This document shows, one piece after another, positions 26,590-35,686 of a stretch of DNA of 64,000 bases. The notes under the pieces are model-generated. The model was not told where the DNA came from. It worked only from the letters and a program-made list of their open reading frames with translations, and searched no databases. The position numbers were made by a program, and so were the translations under genes. Source of the DNA: Modestobacter lapidis (lineage in GTDB: Bacteria; Actinomycetota; Actinomycetes; Mycobacteriales; Geodermatophilaceae); assembly GCA_019779905.1 (NCBI GenBank), contig JABAKE010000006.1, positions 172,380-236,379 on the forward strand, given 5' to 3'. The first letter of the stretch is position 1. Each line of letters begins with the position of its first letter.

Positions 26590-26785
26590 GGCGGCGGCCG
26601 CCGCGCAGCCGGTCGCGGGCGCGGTCGCCGAGGGCGCCGGCCTTGAGCAGGCCGTTGCTGATGGTCGAGGGCCCGTTGCGGCGCTGCAGTGCCTCCCCGA
26701 TCCGTCGCAGCAGTCCGCTGGCCAACGGGACCACGACGGTGAGGATGACCCAGGTGCGGAAACGGCGGGTGAGGAAGAGCCACAT
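26585..26785 (-). CDS. Small conserved membrane-associated protein
   Basis: 66 aa: a basic start (MWLFLTRRFRTW), one hydrophobic helix (VILTVVVPLASGLLRRIGEAL) and a basic C-terminus. Small proteins of this shape recur in actinobacteria. No function known. ATG at 26783-26785; no strong Shine-Dalgarno. It lies inside a much longer frame belonging to the frameshifted DUF222 gene, but its codon bias and the natural DUF222 end at 26857 show it is separate. Confidence 0.6.
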   Translation of the reverse strand: MWLFLTRRFRTWVILTVVVPLASGLLRRIGEALQRRNGPSTISNGLLKAGALGDRARDRLRGGRRR

Positions 26786-26856
26786 GCACCGGGACTGCCC
26801 CGAACCTGCCGCCGCCAACCGAGGCCCCCTGCCGGAGCTCCTCCGAGCGATCCGGG

Positions 26857-28652
26857 TCAGAAGGGTGGGTCGTCCGGTGGGGCTGCATCCGGTGGTGGCG
26901 GTGCCGTGCCGGGGATGTCTGCTGCGGGTGGGCCGTCGATCGAGTCGTCGTCGGTGCCGTAGCGGGGTGGGTGGGTGGTGCGGGTCTGGCCGGTGGGGGT
27001 GGTCCAGTGCAGGCCGCCGCGGGGAGGGCGCGGACCTGCCAGCCGGGGGCCTGGTGGCTGAGGCGGTGGTGGTGGCGGCACAGGCTGCAGAGGTTGTCGG
27101 CGGTGGTGTCGCCGTGTGGCCAGGGGGTGGTGTGGTCCAGGTCGCAGCGTTGGGCGCGGGCGCGGCAGCCGGGGAAGCGGCAGCGGCGGTCGCGGTGCCG
27201 GATGAAGGTTTCCAGGGCGTGGCCGGGCCGGTAGCCCGGTGTGGGTGGTGGCGGCCCGAGCCCGTGGCCGGCGCGGGCGGCAGCGCGGAGGCCGGTGGCG
27301 TCGGTGAGGCAGACCAGGGCGCCGGTGTGCTGGTCGACCAGGGCGAGGTGCGGGCGGTGGGCCAGTGCGGTGCCGCTGGTCGAGCGGGTGCCCAGCAGGT
27401 CGGCGAGTGCGGCGCGGCGCGCGGCGGGCTCGGTATCAGCGGGCGCGGCGCCCGGTTCCTGGGCATCGGGCTGGTCCGCGTCCTCGGCCGGCATCAGGCC
27501 GAGCGCGGCGGCGAGCTGGCGGACCATCGCGGCGGGGATCAGGTCGCCGTCGACCTCGCCGGGTTCGCCGGCGCCGGGGTGGTTGCCGCCCAGCAGGGTG
27601 CCTACGGCCGCGACGAGGGTGAGCCGGGCCTGGACGGGGGGCATGCCATGCTCTCCCGGGCGCAGCACCAGGTCGGCCAGGCAGTCGGCCATCCGCTGGG
27701 CCCTGGTCCGCTCGTCCCCGGGAGTGGTCGCGGTGTCGGCGTACCGGCCCAGCGCGTCGTGCACCGCGCGGGCGACCGGCAGCGGCAGCACCGCGGCCAG
27801 GGTGCTCATGCCGTCCTCCCCCGGGTACAGGACGACCCGCCGTTCCCGGGCCGCGGCCGCGACCCGCCGGGTGACCGCCTGCGCGTCCAGCCGGGCCACC
27901 ACCCGCCGGGCGGCCTCGCGCAGCTGGGGCGGGGTCTTGCCGGCCACCCGGGCCAGCAGCCGGGCCTCGGCCTCGGCGCGCACCGGCTCCTCGCGTAGCG
28001 GGGCGATCAGGTCGCACATCACCCGCACGTGCGCCCAGCTGATCCGGCCCTCCGCCAGCGCGGTCAGGGTGGCCGGTAGCGCGTCGACCAGCTGCAGTGA
28101 CTGGGCCAGCAGCACCGACGCCGCCGTAGCGGTGGTGCTCAACGCGACCGCGACCTCATCGACCGCCCACTCGCTCACCCCGGCCAGCACCGCCGGGCGC
28201 GCGGCGCGGGTGGCCGCCGCGGCCGCACCCACCTCGGCGTCGGGCCGGTCCAGGGACACCGGCCGGGACCGGGCGAACGCGGCCAGCGCGCGGGCCTGCC
28301 GGGCCTGCTCCCGCCCGATTCCCGCCTGCGCCGCCCGCACCTGGTCCAACGCCGCCGCCCCGGCCGCGAACTGCGCATCCCACTCCAGCGCACCGGGCAG
28401 GAAACCATCGTCGGCATCGGTGGCAGCAGTTGCGGCGGCGGCAGCAGTTGCGGCGGCAGCGCCTGGCTCGACGAGGGGACCAGCAACGCCCGGGGGAACT
28501 GCGCGGTGCCACGGGAAGTCCTCGGCCAGCTCCACCTCGACCACCGGCCGCCCGACCACGACCGGTGTCACCGAGGCCAGCAGCCGGCGCAGCTCCTCCT
28601 CGAACGACACGCCGGACCGCGGGGTCAGGGCGGCGGCGTCATCGTCGAACAC
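26857..28652 (-). pseudogene. DUF222 / 13E12-repeat family HNH endonuclease, frameshifted near the C-terminus
   Basis: About 590 aa. The DUF222 region (residues 100-400) is followed by an HNH nuclease domain: CRFPGCRARAQRCDLDHT, then NLCSLCRHHHRLSHQ, with the metal-binding His and Asn intact. After GWQVRALP the frame leaves the family pattern, but the next frame continues GGLHWTTPTGQTRTTHPPRYG and stops at 26857, the usual end. Loss of one G around 27017-27024 explains this; it may be an assembly error or real. GTG start at 28650-28652 is leaderless: TATCCT lies 7 nt upstream. A perfect LexA box covers the start. Confidence 0.82.
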
Positions 28653-28660
28653 ATGTTCGA
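28645..28660 (-). promoter_or_regulatory. LexA (SOS) box overlapping the transcription and translation start of the DUF222-HNH gene
   Basis: TCGAACACATGTTCGA is a perfect match to the actinobacterial SOS box (TCGAAC-N4-GTTCGA). The -10 TATCCT (28660-28665, minus strand) and the GTG start (28650-28652) both touch it, so bound LexA would block transcription. 13E12-family genes in mycobacteria are also reported LexA targets. Confidence 0.9.
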
Positions 28661-28718
28661 GGATACGCTCTCAGCGGCTCCCCGACCAGTGGGAACAGGA
28701 CCTGTGCACAGTCGGGTG

Positions 28719-29741
28719 TCAGCCCGGATCTGCAGCCAGCCGGACGATCATCTTCCCGGTGTTCCCGCCGCCCAGCAGGTCCTGGAACGCCGCCACGGCG
28801 TTGTCCAGCCCGTCGACCACCGTCTCGCGCGCCACCAGCGAGCCGTCCCGCAACCAGCCGGACGCCGTGGCCACGAACTCGGGTCGCAGGTCGCTGTGCG
28901 AGCCGACGATGAAGCCGCGCAACGACAGTTGCCGGCCCACGATCTGCCACAGGTTCCGGGCGCCGGGCTGCGTCCCCTCCGCGTTGTAGCCGGAGATCGC
29001 CCCGCACAGCGCCGCCCGGCCGAACGTCCGGAACGCCTCGATGGCCGCCTCGAGGTGCTCGCCGCCGACGTTGTCGAAGAAGACGTCGATCCCGTCGGGT
29101 GCCGCCGCCGCGAGCAGGTCGGCGACGGCGCCGTCGTGGTAGTCGAAGGCGGCGTCGAAGCCCAGGTCATCGGTCAGCCAGCGGACCTTCTCCGGCGTCC
29201 CGGCGCTGCCGATCACCCGCGCCGCCCCGCGGAGCCGGGCGAACTGCCCGACCACGCTGCCCACCGCGCCGGCCGCACCGGACACGAACACCGTGTCACC
29301 GGCCCGGAAGTCGGCCAGCCGGAACAGCCCGGCCCAGGCCGTCAACCCCGGCATGCCGAGAACACCCAGGTAGAGGGACAGCGGCAGGCCGGGCAGCGGT
29401 GCCACGACCGTGACGGCCGACGCATCGAGGACCGCGACGTCCCGCCAGCCGGAACCGTGCAGCACCAGCGCGCCCTCCGGCACGGCCTCCGCCCGGGAGG
29501 CGACGACCTGGCCCACCGTGCCGCCCTGCATGGTCTCGCCGAGCTCCCACGACGGGGCGTACGACTTCGTCGCGCTCATCCGGCCGCGCATGTACGGGTC
29601 GACCGACATCGCGATGCTGCGGACGACGACCTGCCCCGGCACCGGATCCGGCCGGGAGGTGGCGACCAGCCGGAAGTCCTCGGCCACCGGCATGCCCTGC
29701 GGACGGCGGACGAGCTGCCACTCCCGGGTCGGGACGCTCAC
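28719..29741 (-). CDS. NADP-dependent oxidoreductase (CurA/alkenal reductase-like, MDR superfamily)
   Basis: 340 aa zinc-free medium-chain reductase. Key segments: SVDPYMRGRM (about 43), MPGLTAWAGL, cofactor-binding VSGAAGAVGSVVGQFARLRG (about 150-170), DYHDG, FDNVGGEHLEAA and CGAISGYN. It matches curcumin/dihydrocurcumin or 2-alkenal double-bond reductases. GTG at 29739-29741 overlaps the stop of the upstream SDR (GTGA); both are likely one operon dealing with carbonyl compounds. Confidence 0.85.
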   Translation of the reverse strand: MSVPTREWQLVRRPQGMPVAEDFRLVATSRPDPVPGQVVVRSIAMSVDPYMRGRMSATKSYAPSWELGETMQGGTVGQVVASRAEAVPEGALVLHGSGWRDVAVLDASAVTVVAPLPGLPLSLYLGVLGMPGLTAWAGLFRLADFRAGDTVFVSGAAGAVGSVVGQFARLRGAARVIGSAGTPEKVRWLTDDLGFDAAFDYHDGAVADLLAAAAPDGIDVFFDNVGGEHLEAAIEAFRTFGRAALCGAISGYNAEGTQPGARNLWQIVGRQLSLRGFIVGSHSDLRPEFVATASGWLRDGSLVARETVVDGLDNAVAAFQDLLGGGNTGKMIVRLAADPG

Positions 29742-30514
29742 CGCGGGAAGTCCGGCTCGTTGCGGGGCACCACGAAGACCTCGGGCACGAAGCTCGTGGT
29801 GGGCATCGTCACCATGGTCAGCACCATCCGCGCGACGTCGCCGGGCGGCATCATCCGGTGCTCCGGGATGCCCCAGCGCTCCATCATCGGGGTGTCCATC
29901 GCCGCCGGCACGATGCTGTGCACCCGCGCGGGAAACGGCGTCTCGGCGCCGTCCGGGCCGACCATCGCCTTCTCCCGCAGCTCCCGCTGGATGCACCGGG
30001 TCGCGCTGCGGAAGGCGGCCTTGGAGCTGTTGTAGGCGATCGCGCCGCTGCCCGAGGTCACCGCGGACAACGACGTCACGTGGACGACGTCCGCCGTCGT
30101 GCCGGCCGGCCGGTGCTGCACCACCTTGAGGAACTCGCTGGTCAGGAAGACCGGCCCCTCGCAGTTGACCGCGTGCACCATCCGGTAGTCGGCCAGGTCG
30201 ATGTCGGTGACGTAGCCCGGCCGGTCGATGCCGGCCACGTTGACCAGCAGGTCGAACCGGTCGCCGTGCCGGTCGAACAGGTCGGCCACCACCCGGCGGC
30301 GCACGGCGTCGTCGGTGACGTCGAGCCCGACGACCTCCGCGGTGCCGCCGGCCTCCGTGACGGCCTTCGCCGTTCGCTCGGCCCCCGGGGTGTCGATGTC
30401 GCCGAGGACGACGCTCGCCCCGGCCCCGGCCAGCGCCGTCGCGACCGCCCGCCCGAGTCCGCTCGCCGCTCCGGTCACCAGGGCCACCCGGCCCGCCAGC
30501 CCGTCCGTCGTCAT
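29738..30514 (-). CDS. SDR family oxidoreductase
   Basis: 258 aa. [19 protein letters not shown] (cofactor), NVAG in place of the usual NNAG, catalytic Ser in [13 protein letters not shown], Tyr-x3-Lys in AYNSSKAA. An insertion before [16 protein letters not shown] is unusual. ATG at 30512-30514 is preferred because GAGGAGG lies 9 nt upstream. First gene of a two-gene operon with the CurA-like reductase; divergent from msrA. Confidence 0.82.
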   Translation of the reverse strand: MTTDGLAGRVALVTGAASGLGRAVATALAGAGASVVLGDIDTPGAERTAKAVTEAGGTAEVVGLDVTDDAVRRRVVADLFDRHGDRFDLLVNVAGIDRPGYVTDIDLADYRMVHAVNCEGPVFLTSEFLKVVQHRPAGTTADVVHVTSLSAVTSGSGAIAYNSSKAAFRSATRCIQRELREKAMVGPDGAETPFPARVHSIVPAAMDTPMMERWGIPEHRMMPPGDVARMVLTMVTMPTTSFVPEVFVVPRNEPDFPR

Positions 30515-30603
30515 CCGCTCCGACCTCCTCGCCGCCGGGCGCGCTCGCGCCCGGTCCTCGTCGGTCACCTTCGCCCAGACCGCCGACGGTTGCAGGACGG
30601 ACC

Positions 30604-30615
30604 TACAGTTGGGCC
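30604..30615 (+). promoter_or_regulatory. Leaderless promoter -10 element of msrA
   Basis: TACAGT (30604-30609) is followed by 6 nt and the ATG at 30616. Confidence 0.5.
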
Positions 30616-31269
30616 ATGTTCTTCTCCCGCGCCAAGACCCAGCCGGTCACCGCGGAGGACGCCCTGGCCGGCCGCCCGGAGCCGCTTCCGCACGTCCCCG
30701 AGGTGCACGCGGTCAACGGCAACCGCATCCAGCCCCCGTTCCCCGACGGCATGCACACCGCGGTCTTCGCCGCCGGCTGCTTCTGGGGCGTGGAGAAGGT
30801 GTTCTGGGAGCTCCCGGGCGTCTACTCCACCGCCGCGGGCTACGCCGGTGGTCACACGCCCAATCCCACCTACGGCGAGGTGTGCTCGGCCGGCACCGGG
30901 CACGCCGAGGTCGTCCTGGTCGTCTTCGACCCGGCGGTGACCTCCTACGAGCAGCTGCTCAAGGCGTTCTGGGAGGACCACGACCCGACGCAGGGCATGC
31001 GCCAGGGCAACGACGTCGGCACCCAGTACCGGTCGGCGATCTACCCGCAGGGCCCGGACCAGGAAGCAGCTGCCAAGCTCACCCGCGACCGCTACCAGGA
31101 GCGGCTGACGGCGGCCGGCTACGGCGAGATCACCACCGAGATCGCCCCGCTCGACGCCTTCTACTACGCCGAGGCCGAGCACCAGCAGTACCTGTACAAG
31201 GTGCCCAACGGCTACTGCCCGGTGCACTCGACGGGCGTCTCCTGCCCGGTGGGCCTGCCGGGGGTGTGA
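30616..31269 (+). CDS. msrA: Peptide-methionine (S)-S-oxide reductase MsrA
   Basis: 217 aa, usual for actinobacterial MsrA with an N-terminal extension of about 45 residues. Catalytic motif [13 protein letters not shown] (Cys about 55) with [48 protein letters not shown] and C-terminal resolving Cys residues in [16 protein letters not shown]. Repairs methionine-S-sulfoxide with thioredoxin. Probably leaderless. The hairpin repeat element copy B follows its stop directly. Confidence 0.95.
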   Translation: MFFSRAKTQPVTAEDALAGRPEPLPHVPEVHAVNGNRIQPPFPDGMHTAVFAAGCFWGVEKVFWELPGVYSTAAGYAGGHTPNPTYGEVCSAGTGHAEVVLVVFDPAVTSYEQLLKAFWEDHDPTQGMRQGNDVGTQYRSAIYPQGPDQEAAAKLTRDRYQERLTAAGYGEITTEIAPLDAFYYAEAEHQQYLYKVPNGYCPVHSTGVSCPVGLPGV

Positions 31270-31330
31270 AGGAGGACCCCGTCCTCCCCACCCCTCGCAA
31301 GCTCGCGGCGGTGCCCTGGACGGGGCCTGA
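31270..31330 (+). repeat. Dispersed hairpin element, copy B (terminator-like)
   Basis: Same layout as copy A at 7351: starts at the base after a stop codon, outer stem CCCCGTCC (31277-31284) with GGACGGGG (31318-31325), 33 nt between the arms, and the conserved CCTCGCAAGCTCG (31293-31305). The stem bases differ from copy A but pairing is kept. Confidence 0.7.
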
Positions 31331-31336
31331 GGCAGA

Positions 31337-32488
31337 GTGGGCGACGTGACCGCCGACCACTCCGCCCCCGCTCACGCAGACTTCTTCACCCAGCTGCGGC
31401 GGGCCCCGGACGTCGAGGCGCCGGAGCTGGTCGCCGTCGACGCCACCGACCGCCTCCTGCTCGACGAGGCGGCCGCTGAGCTCGCGGCGCACCCGGCGGA
31501 CGTCGCCGTCATCGACGACTCGCACGGTGCCCTGACCCTGGGTGCCGGTGAGCTCCACGGCGCGACCGGCGTCCGGGTGCACCAGGACCTGCTGCTCGGT
31601 GAGCTGGCGCTGGCCGCCAACGCCGAGCTGACGGGGCGGGCCGGCACGTACCGGTCGCTGCCGCTGGGCGCCGACCTGGTGCGTGGCGCGCGGGTGGTGC
31701 TGGCCAAGGCCCCGAAGAGCCTGGACGCCCTGCGGGAAATCGCCGAGGTCGTGGCGGCCGGCGCCGATCCGGGCGTCACCCTCTACGTCGGGGCGCGGGT
31801 CAAGCACATGACCCGGGCGATGAACGACGTCCTCGGCGACTGCTTCACCGACGTCTCCGCGACCCTGGCCCGGCAGAAGTCCCGCGTGCTGGTGGCCCGC
31901 GGCCCGCGCCCGGTGGCGCCGTCCTTCCCCCGCTGCCGTGCGCACGACGACCTCGGCGTCACCCTGTGCGCGCACGGCGCCGCGTTCGCCGGCAACAAGG
32001 TCGACCGCGGCACCCGCGCGCTGCTGGCCGCGCTGCCGGAGGCGGTGCCCGACGCCGCGAGCGCCGTCGACCTCGGCTGCGGCACCGGCCTGCTGGCCGT
32101 CGCGCTGGCCACCGCCCGCCCCGGCCTGACCGTGCTGGCCACCGACCAGTCGGCGGCCGCGGTCGTCTCCGCGACGGCCACGGTCGCCGCGAACGCGCTG
32201 GCCGGCCGGGTCGCGGTCACCCGGGACGACGCCGCCTCGGCCGTCCCCGACGCCAGTGTCGACCTGGTGGTCTGCAACCCGCCCTTCCACCTCGGCGTCG
32301 CGGTGCACGCCGCGGCCGCCGAGCGGGTGTTCGCCGCTGCCGGCCGGGTGCTGCGACCGGGCGGCGAGCTGTGGTGCGTCTACAACTCGCACCTGCCGCA
32401 CCGCGAGGCGCTGCGCCGGCTGGTCGGGCCGACCCGGCAGGTCTCGCGTGACCCGGTCTTCACCGTCACCGCCGCCACGAAACGCTGA
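31337..32488 (+). CDS. Class I SAM-dependent methyltransferase (RlmG/RsmC-like 23S/16S rRNA guanine-N2 type)
   Basis: 383 aa with a duplicated architecture: a degenerate N-terminal methyltransferase-like half and a catalytic C-terminal half. The catalytic half has AVDLGCGTGLLAVALA (SAM motif I, about 243-258), ATDQSAAAV and the NPPF motif in VCNPPFHLGVAVH (about 315), which marks guanine-N2 or adenine-N6 rRNA methylases. The target base cannot be decided from sequence. GTG 31337 or GTG 31346 may be the start. Downstream of the hairpin element after msrA. Confidence 0.82.
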   Translation: MGDVTADHSAPAHADFFTQLRRAPDVEAPELVAVDATDRLLLDEAAAELAAHPADVAVIDDSHGALTLGAGELHGATGVRVHQDLLLGELALAANAELTGRAGTYRSLPLGADLVRGARVVLAKAPKSLDALREIAEVVAAGADPGVTLYVGARVKHMTRAMNDVLGDCFTDVSATLARQKSRVLVARGPRPVAPSFPRCRAHDDLGVTLCAHGAAFAGNKVDRGTRALLAALPEAVPDAASAVDLGCGTGLLAVALATARPGLTVLATDQSAAAVVSATATVAANALAGRVAVTRDDAASAVPDASVDLVVCNPPFHLGVAVHAAAAERVFAAAGRVLRPGGELWCVYNSHLPHREALRRLVGPTRQVSRDPVFTVTAATKR

Positions 32489-32489
32489 G

Positions 32490-32511
32490 CGGGCCCTCCA
32501 CCCCGGGCCCG
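32490..32511. terminator. Hairpin between the convergent methyltransferase and uricase genes
   Basis: CGGGCCC (32490-32496) pairs with GGGCCCG (32505-32511) around an 8-nt loop, one base after the methyltransferase stop. Confidence 0.5.
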
Positions 32512-32540
32512 AACCCGCCGCCGGCCACTGCCCGGCCGGC

Positions 32541-33461
32541 TCAGCAGAACCCGGGCGTGCCCAGCCAGGCCACCGTGGCCGGCGGGACGTCGTCGCGCAG
32601 CACGCTGCCCTCGATCAGCCCGTACGGCCGGTCGGCGGCGTGGTAGACGACCGCTCCCAGCTGCCCCTCCAGGTGGTTGTCCAGGCCGAAGGCCGAGAGG
32701 TCGGCCAGGAAGTGGTGCCTGTTCGGCATCGACATCCGCACCTCGGCGACCTGCGGGTGCCGCTCGAGCACCGCCTCGCCCATCGCGTAGAGCGTCTGCT
32801 GCAGCGCCAGCGAGTGGGTGGCGGCGAAGGTCTCCAGCAGCGTCGTCCGCACGCCGGCGAAGGCGTCGTCCCAGGGCAGGTCGGTGGACGTGTACCGCCA
32901 GCGCGCGGTCACCGCGGTGGCCAGGATCCGGTCGCTGGTGCCGGGCAGGGTCGTGTACCGGTCGCGGGGGAAGCCCCGGAACTCCGAGCCGGTGGTCTTG
33001 AGGACGACGAGGTCGGTGAGCCCGGCGAGCACGTGGAGGCCGGGGCCGGGGCCGGAGGAATCCGCGGTGACCACCGCCGTCCGTACCTCGCCGCCGGTGC
33101 GGGAGAACGCGTGGTCGTGCGGCTGCCCGCCGACGGCGATCCGGTCCCAGCCGTAGGACTCCACCGCCACCCGCGCGCCGGTGATCCACTCCTGCGCGCC
33201 GGTGAAGTGCCGGGCCAGCCGCAGCGCGAAGGACTCCGGCGTGCCGATCCCGTCGCGGGCGAAGGCGAGGACGGTGTTCTTCTGCGTGTCCGTGGTGAGC
33301 ACGTGGGCGTTGTCGCCGGCGGTGTGCGCCGCCGTGAAGTCGCCGCGCAGGCTGGTGGAGACGTTGAGGTCGACCAGGGAGTGCCGCGGCGTGGCGCGGT
33401 CGACCGCGACCACCCGGACCTCGGCCTTCCCGTACTGGTTGGGTCCGAGGACGATCGCCAT
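32541..33461 (-). CDS. pucL: Factor-independent urate hydroxylase (uricase)
   Basis: 306 aa, normal length. Uricase motifs: LGPNQYGKAEVRVVAVDR at the N-terminus, DNAHVLTTDTQKNTVLAFAR (Thr and Lys of the active site), VLKTTGSEFRGFPRDRYTTLPGT, and MSMPNRHHFLADLSAFGLDN near the C-terminus. Oxidises urate to 5-hydroxyisourate without cofactor. ATG at 33459-33461 with GGGAGG 8 nt upstream. Last gene of the urate operon 34317-32541. Confidence 0.95.
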   Translation of the reverse strand: MAIVLGPNQYGKAEVRVVAVDRATPRHSLVDLNVSTSLRGDFTAAHTAGDNAHVLTTDTQKNTVLAFARDGIGTPESFALRLARHFTGAQEWITGARVAVESYGWDRIAVGGQPHDHAFSRTGGEVRTAVVTADSSGPGPGLHVLAGLTDLVVLKTTGSEFRGFPRDRYTTLPGTSDRILATAVTARWRYTSTDLPWDDAFAGVRTTLLETFAATHSLALQQTLYAMGEAVLERHPQVAEVRMSMPNRHHFLADLSAFGLDNHLEGQLGAVVYHAADRPYGLIEGSVLRDDVPPATVAWLGTPGFC

Positions 33462-33496
33462 GAGGGCAGCCTCCCATCGTCGTTGCGGGTTCTTGC

Positions 33497-33814
33497 TCAG
33501 CTGCCCCGGTACGTCGAGTAGGCGAAGGGGCTGAGCAGCAGCGGCACGTGGTGGTGGTCGGCGGGCTCCCGGACGGTGAAGGTGAGCACCACCTCCGGGT
33601 AGAACGTCTCGCGGCCCTGCCCGGCGAACCAGGCGCCGGTGCCGAACACCAGCCGGTGCACGCCTGCTCCCGTGTCGCCCTCGGCCAGCCGGCACCGGCC
33701 GTCGGCGTCGGTGGCCCCCGTGGCCAGCTGCTCGTCCCCCGCGTAGAGCGCGACGGCGACCCCCGTCGCGGGGTGGCCGGTGACGGAGTCCAGGACGTGG
33801 GTCGACACGCTCAT
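33497..33814 (-). CDS. uraH: 5-hydroxyisourate hydrolase (transthyretin-like)
   Basis: 105 aa. N-terminal STHVLDSVTGHPATGVAVAL with the catalytic His, FYPEVVLTF in the middle and the signature C-terminus HVPLLLSPFAYSTYRGS. Hydrolyses the uricase product to OHCU. ATG overlaps the stop of the upstream decarboxylase gene (ATGA), so expression is coupled. Confidence 0.95.
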   Translation of the reverse strand: MSVSTHVLDSVTGHPATGVAVALYAGDEQLATGATDADGRCRLAEGDTGAGVHRLVFGTGAWFAGQGRETFYPEVVLTFTVREPADHHHVPLLLSPFAYSTYRGS

Positions 33815-34317
33815 GGGTCGAGCATCCCCCGCACCCGGATCCCGGTGATCTGCGCCAGCTGCTCGGTCACCTCGGCCCGTTCCTGCTCGGGCGAGTTGCC
33901 CAGCCGCCGTTGCAGCTCGGCGAGCATCTCCGGCGCCGTCCGCCCGGCCGCGCGGATCAGGAAGACGGTGCCGAACCGCTCCTCGTAGGCGCGGTTCCCC
34001 TCGGTCATCGCCGCCCGCAGCTCGTCGTCGGCCGCGCCCATCCCGCTCTGCTCGCGACGGGAGGCCGCGGCCTCCGCCGAGGAACCGGCCACCCGGTCGC
34101 CGATTCGTGGGTGCGCGGCCAGCGCGGCGGTGACCTCGTCCCAGCCCAGCGACCGGCTGACCGCCTCGGCGCGTGCGACCAGCGCCTCCCCGGTCGGGTA
34201 CGGGCGGCCGGCCAGGACCTCGACCGCGAAGCGGGGCGCTGCGCTGCACGCCCGCAGCACCTCCGCGGCGCGCCCGCCCGGCGCGGCGTTGAAGCTGTCC
34301 AGGGAACTGTGCGGCAC
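33811..34317 (-). CDS. uraD: 2-oxo-4-hydroxy-4-carboxy-5-ureidoimidazoline (OHCU) decarboxylase
   Basis: 168 aa. Family motifs: LDSFNAAP at the N-terminus, catalytic His in AALAAHPRIGDRVAG, EQSGM, and NRAYEERFGTVFLIRAAGRTAPEMLAEL. Produces S-allantoin, completing uricolysis with the two downstream genes. GTG at 34315-34317. Only 20 bp separate it from the divergent aldolase-type gene, so the two promoters must overlap. Confidence 0.93.
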   Translation of the reverse strand: MPHSSLDSFNAAPGGRAAEVLRACSAAPRFAVEVLAGRPYPTGEALVARAEAVSRSLGWDEVTAALAAHPRIGDRVAGSSAEAAASRREQSGMGAADDELRAAMTEGNRAYEERFGTVFLIRAAGRTAPEMLAELQRRLGNSPEQERAEVTEQLAQITGIRVRGMLDP

Positions 34318-34337
34318 GGCTGCGAGGATGCCAGGAC

Positions 34338-35561
34338 ATGATGCGGGCTATGGTTCCCGAGGAGCTGCTCGTCGAGCTCGACCGCCGGCTCGAGCCCGTC
34401 GACGCCGCGCGGCTGGCCGCCTATCCCGGGGAGTCGCCGGACCGGCAGCCGGTGCACACCTGCTACGTGCCGGCCGACGCCGTCGTCCCCGGGCTCAGCA
34501 CCGCCTGGGGGACGGCGGCGCTCGCCGCGCTCGACGAGCACGGCCTGCCCGACCTCGGGCTCGACCCCGCGCTGGTCGACGAGGTGCTGCCCCGGGTGCG
34601 GGCCAAGCTGGCCACCGAGCCGGTGGAGGACCTGCGGGTCGACGCCGAGGACGGCTACCGGGGCGGGCCCGGCGCCGAGGACGGCGACGTCCGCGCCGCC
34701 GCCGCGGTGCTCGCCGCCGAACCCGTGCGGCCGGCCTACCTGGGCATCCGGGCCAAGTCGCTGGAGGGCCCGACCCGGCGCCGCGGCGTGCGGACCCTCG
34801 ACCTGTTCCTGGTCGGTCTGGCGGGCTCGGGCCGGCAGCGGGCGATCGTCACCCTGCCCAAGGTCACCGCCGCCGAGCAAGTGGCCGCCTTCCTGCCGGT
34901 CCTCGACGCGCTGGAGCAGTCCGCGGGGCTGGGGCTGGACCTGGAGCTGCAGGTGGAGACCCCGCAGGCCGTGCTCGGCGCGGACGGGACGACGACGCTG
35001 GCCCGCATGCTGCACGCCGGCGGCGGCCGGGTCACCGGCCTGCACCACGGCACCTACGACTACAGCGCCTCGCTCGGGATCGCCGCGGCCCACCAGTCCG
35101 CCGACCACCCCGCGGCCGACGCCGCCAAGCAGGCCATGCAGGTCGCGGTGGCCGGCACCGCGGCGCGGGCGGTCGACGGCTCCAGCAACGTGCTGCCGGT
35201 GGGCGAGCGCGCGCAGGTGCACGCCGCCTGGGTGCTGCACGCCGGGCTGGTCCGCCGTGCGCTGGAGCGCGGCTTCTACCAGGGCTGGGACCTGCACCCG
35301 GCCCAGCTGGTCACCCGGTACGTCGCCACCTACGCGTTCTTCCGCGCGGCGCTGCCGGCCGCGGCCGCCCGGCTGGACGCCTACGTGCACGAGGTGGCCG
35401 GTGGCGTGCTCGACGAGCCGGCCACGGCCCGGGCGCTGGCCACGGTGGTGCTCCGCGGCCTGGACTGCGGCGCGCTGGACGCCGGCGAGGTGCAGGTGGC
35501 CACCGGCCTCGACCGGGCCGGGCTGGACCGGCTGGCGGGGCGGCGTTCCGGCGCGGGCTGA
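34338..35561 (+). CDS. DUF6986 family HpcH/HpaI aldolase-like protein
   Basis: 407 aa with a TIM-barrel lyase look: LRVDAEDGYRGGPG (acidic metal ligands, about 99-112), RPAYLGIRAKSLEGPTRRRG, LDLELQVETPQAVLG (Glu ligand) and GLHHGTYDYSASLGI. The HpcH/HpaI or citrate-lyase beta family cleaves C-C bonds of 2-oxo acids or CoA thioesters. Its position divergent from the urate operon suggests a step in ureide or glyoxylate metabolism, but this is inference. Start uncertain among ATG 34338, 34341 and 34350. Confidence 0.72.
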   Translation: MMRAMVPEELLVELDRRLEPVDAARLAAYPGESPDRQPVHTCYVPADAVVPGLSTAWGTAALAALDEHGLPDLGLDPALVDEVLPRVRAKLATEPVEDLRVDAEDGYRGGPGAEDGDVRAAAAVLAAEPVRPAYLGIRAKSLEGPTRRRGVRTLDLFLVGLAGSGRQRAIVTLPKVTAAEQVAAFLPVLDALEQSAGLGLDLELQVETPQAVLGADGTTTLARMLHAGGGRVTGLHHGTYDYSASLGIAAAHQSADHPAADAAKQAMQVAVAGTAARAVDGSSNVLPVGERAQVHAAWVLHAGLVRRALERGFYQGWDLHPAQLVTRYVATYAFFRAALPAAAARLDAYVHEVAGGVLDEPATARALATVVLRGLDCGALDAGEVQVATGLDRAGLDRLAGRRSGAG

Positions 35562-35686
35562 CGACACGCTCCTGACCACTTGGGGAGGGGTCGGGGGTGA
35601 CGGGCCGCTCGGCGTCGTTGAGAATGCGAGCAATTGTGTCTGCCCGTTTCGTGCTCGAGAGGTCGCAGCCCGTGGTCGGAGGTTCC

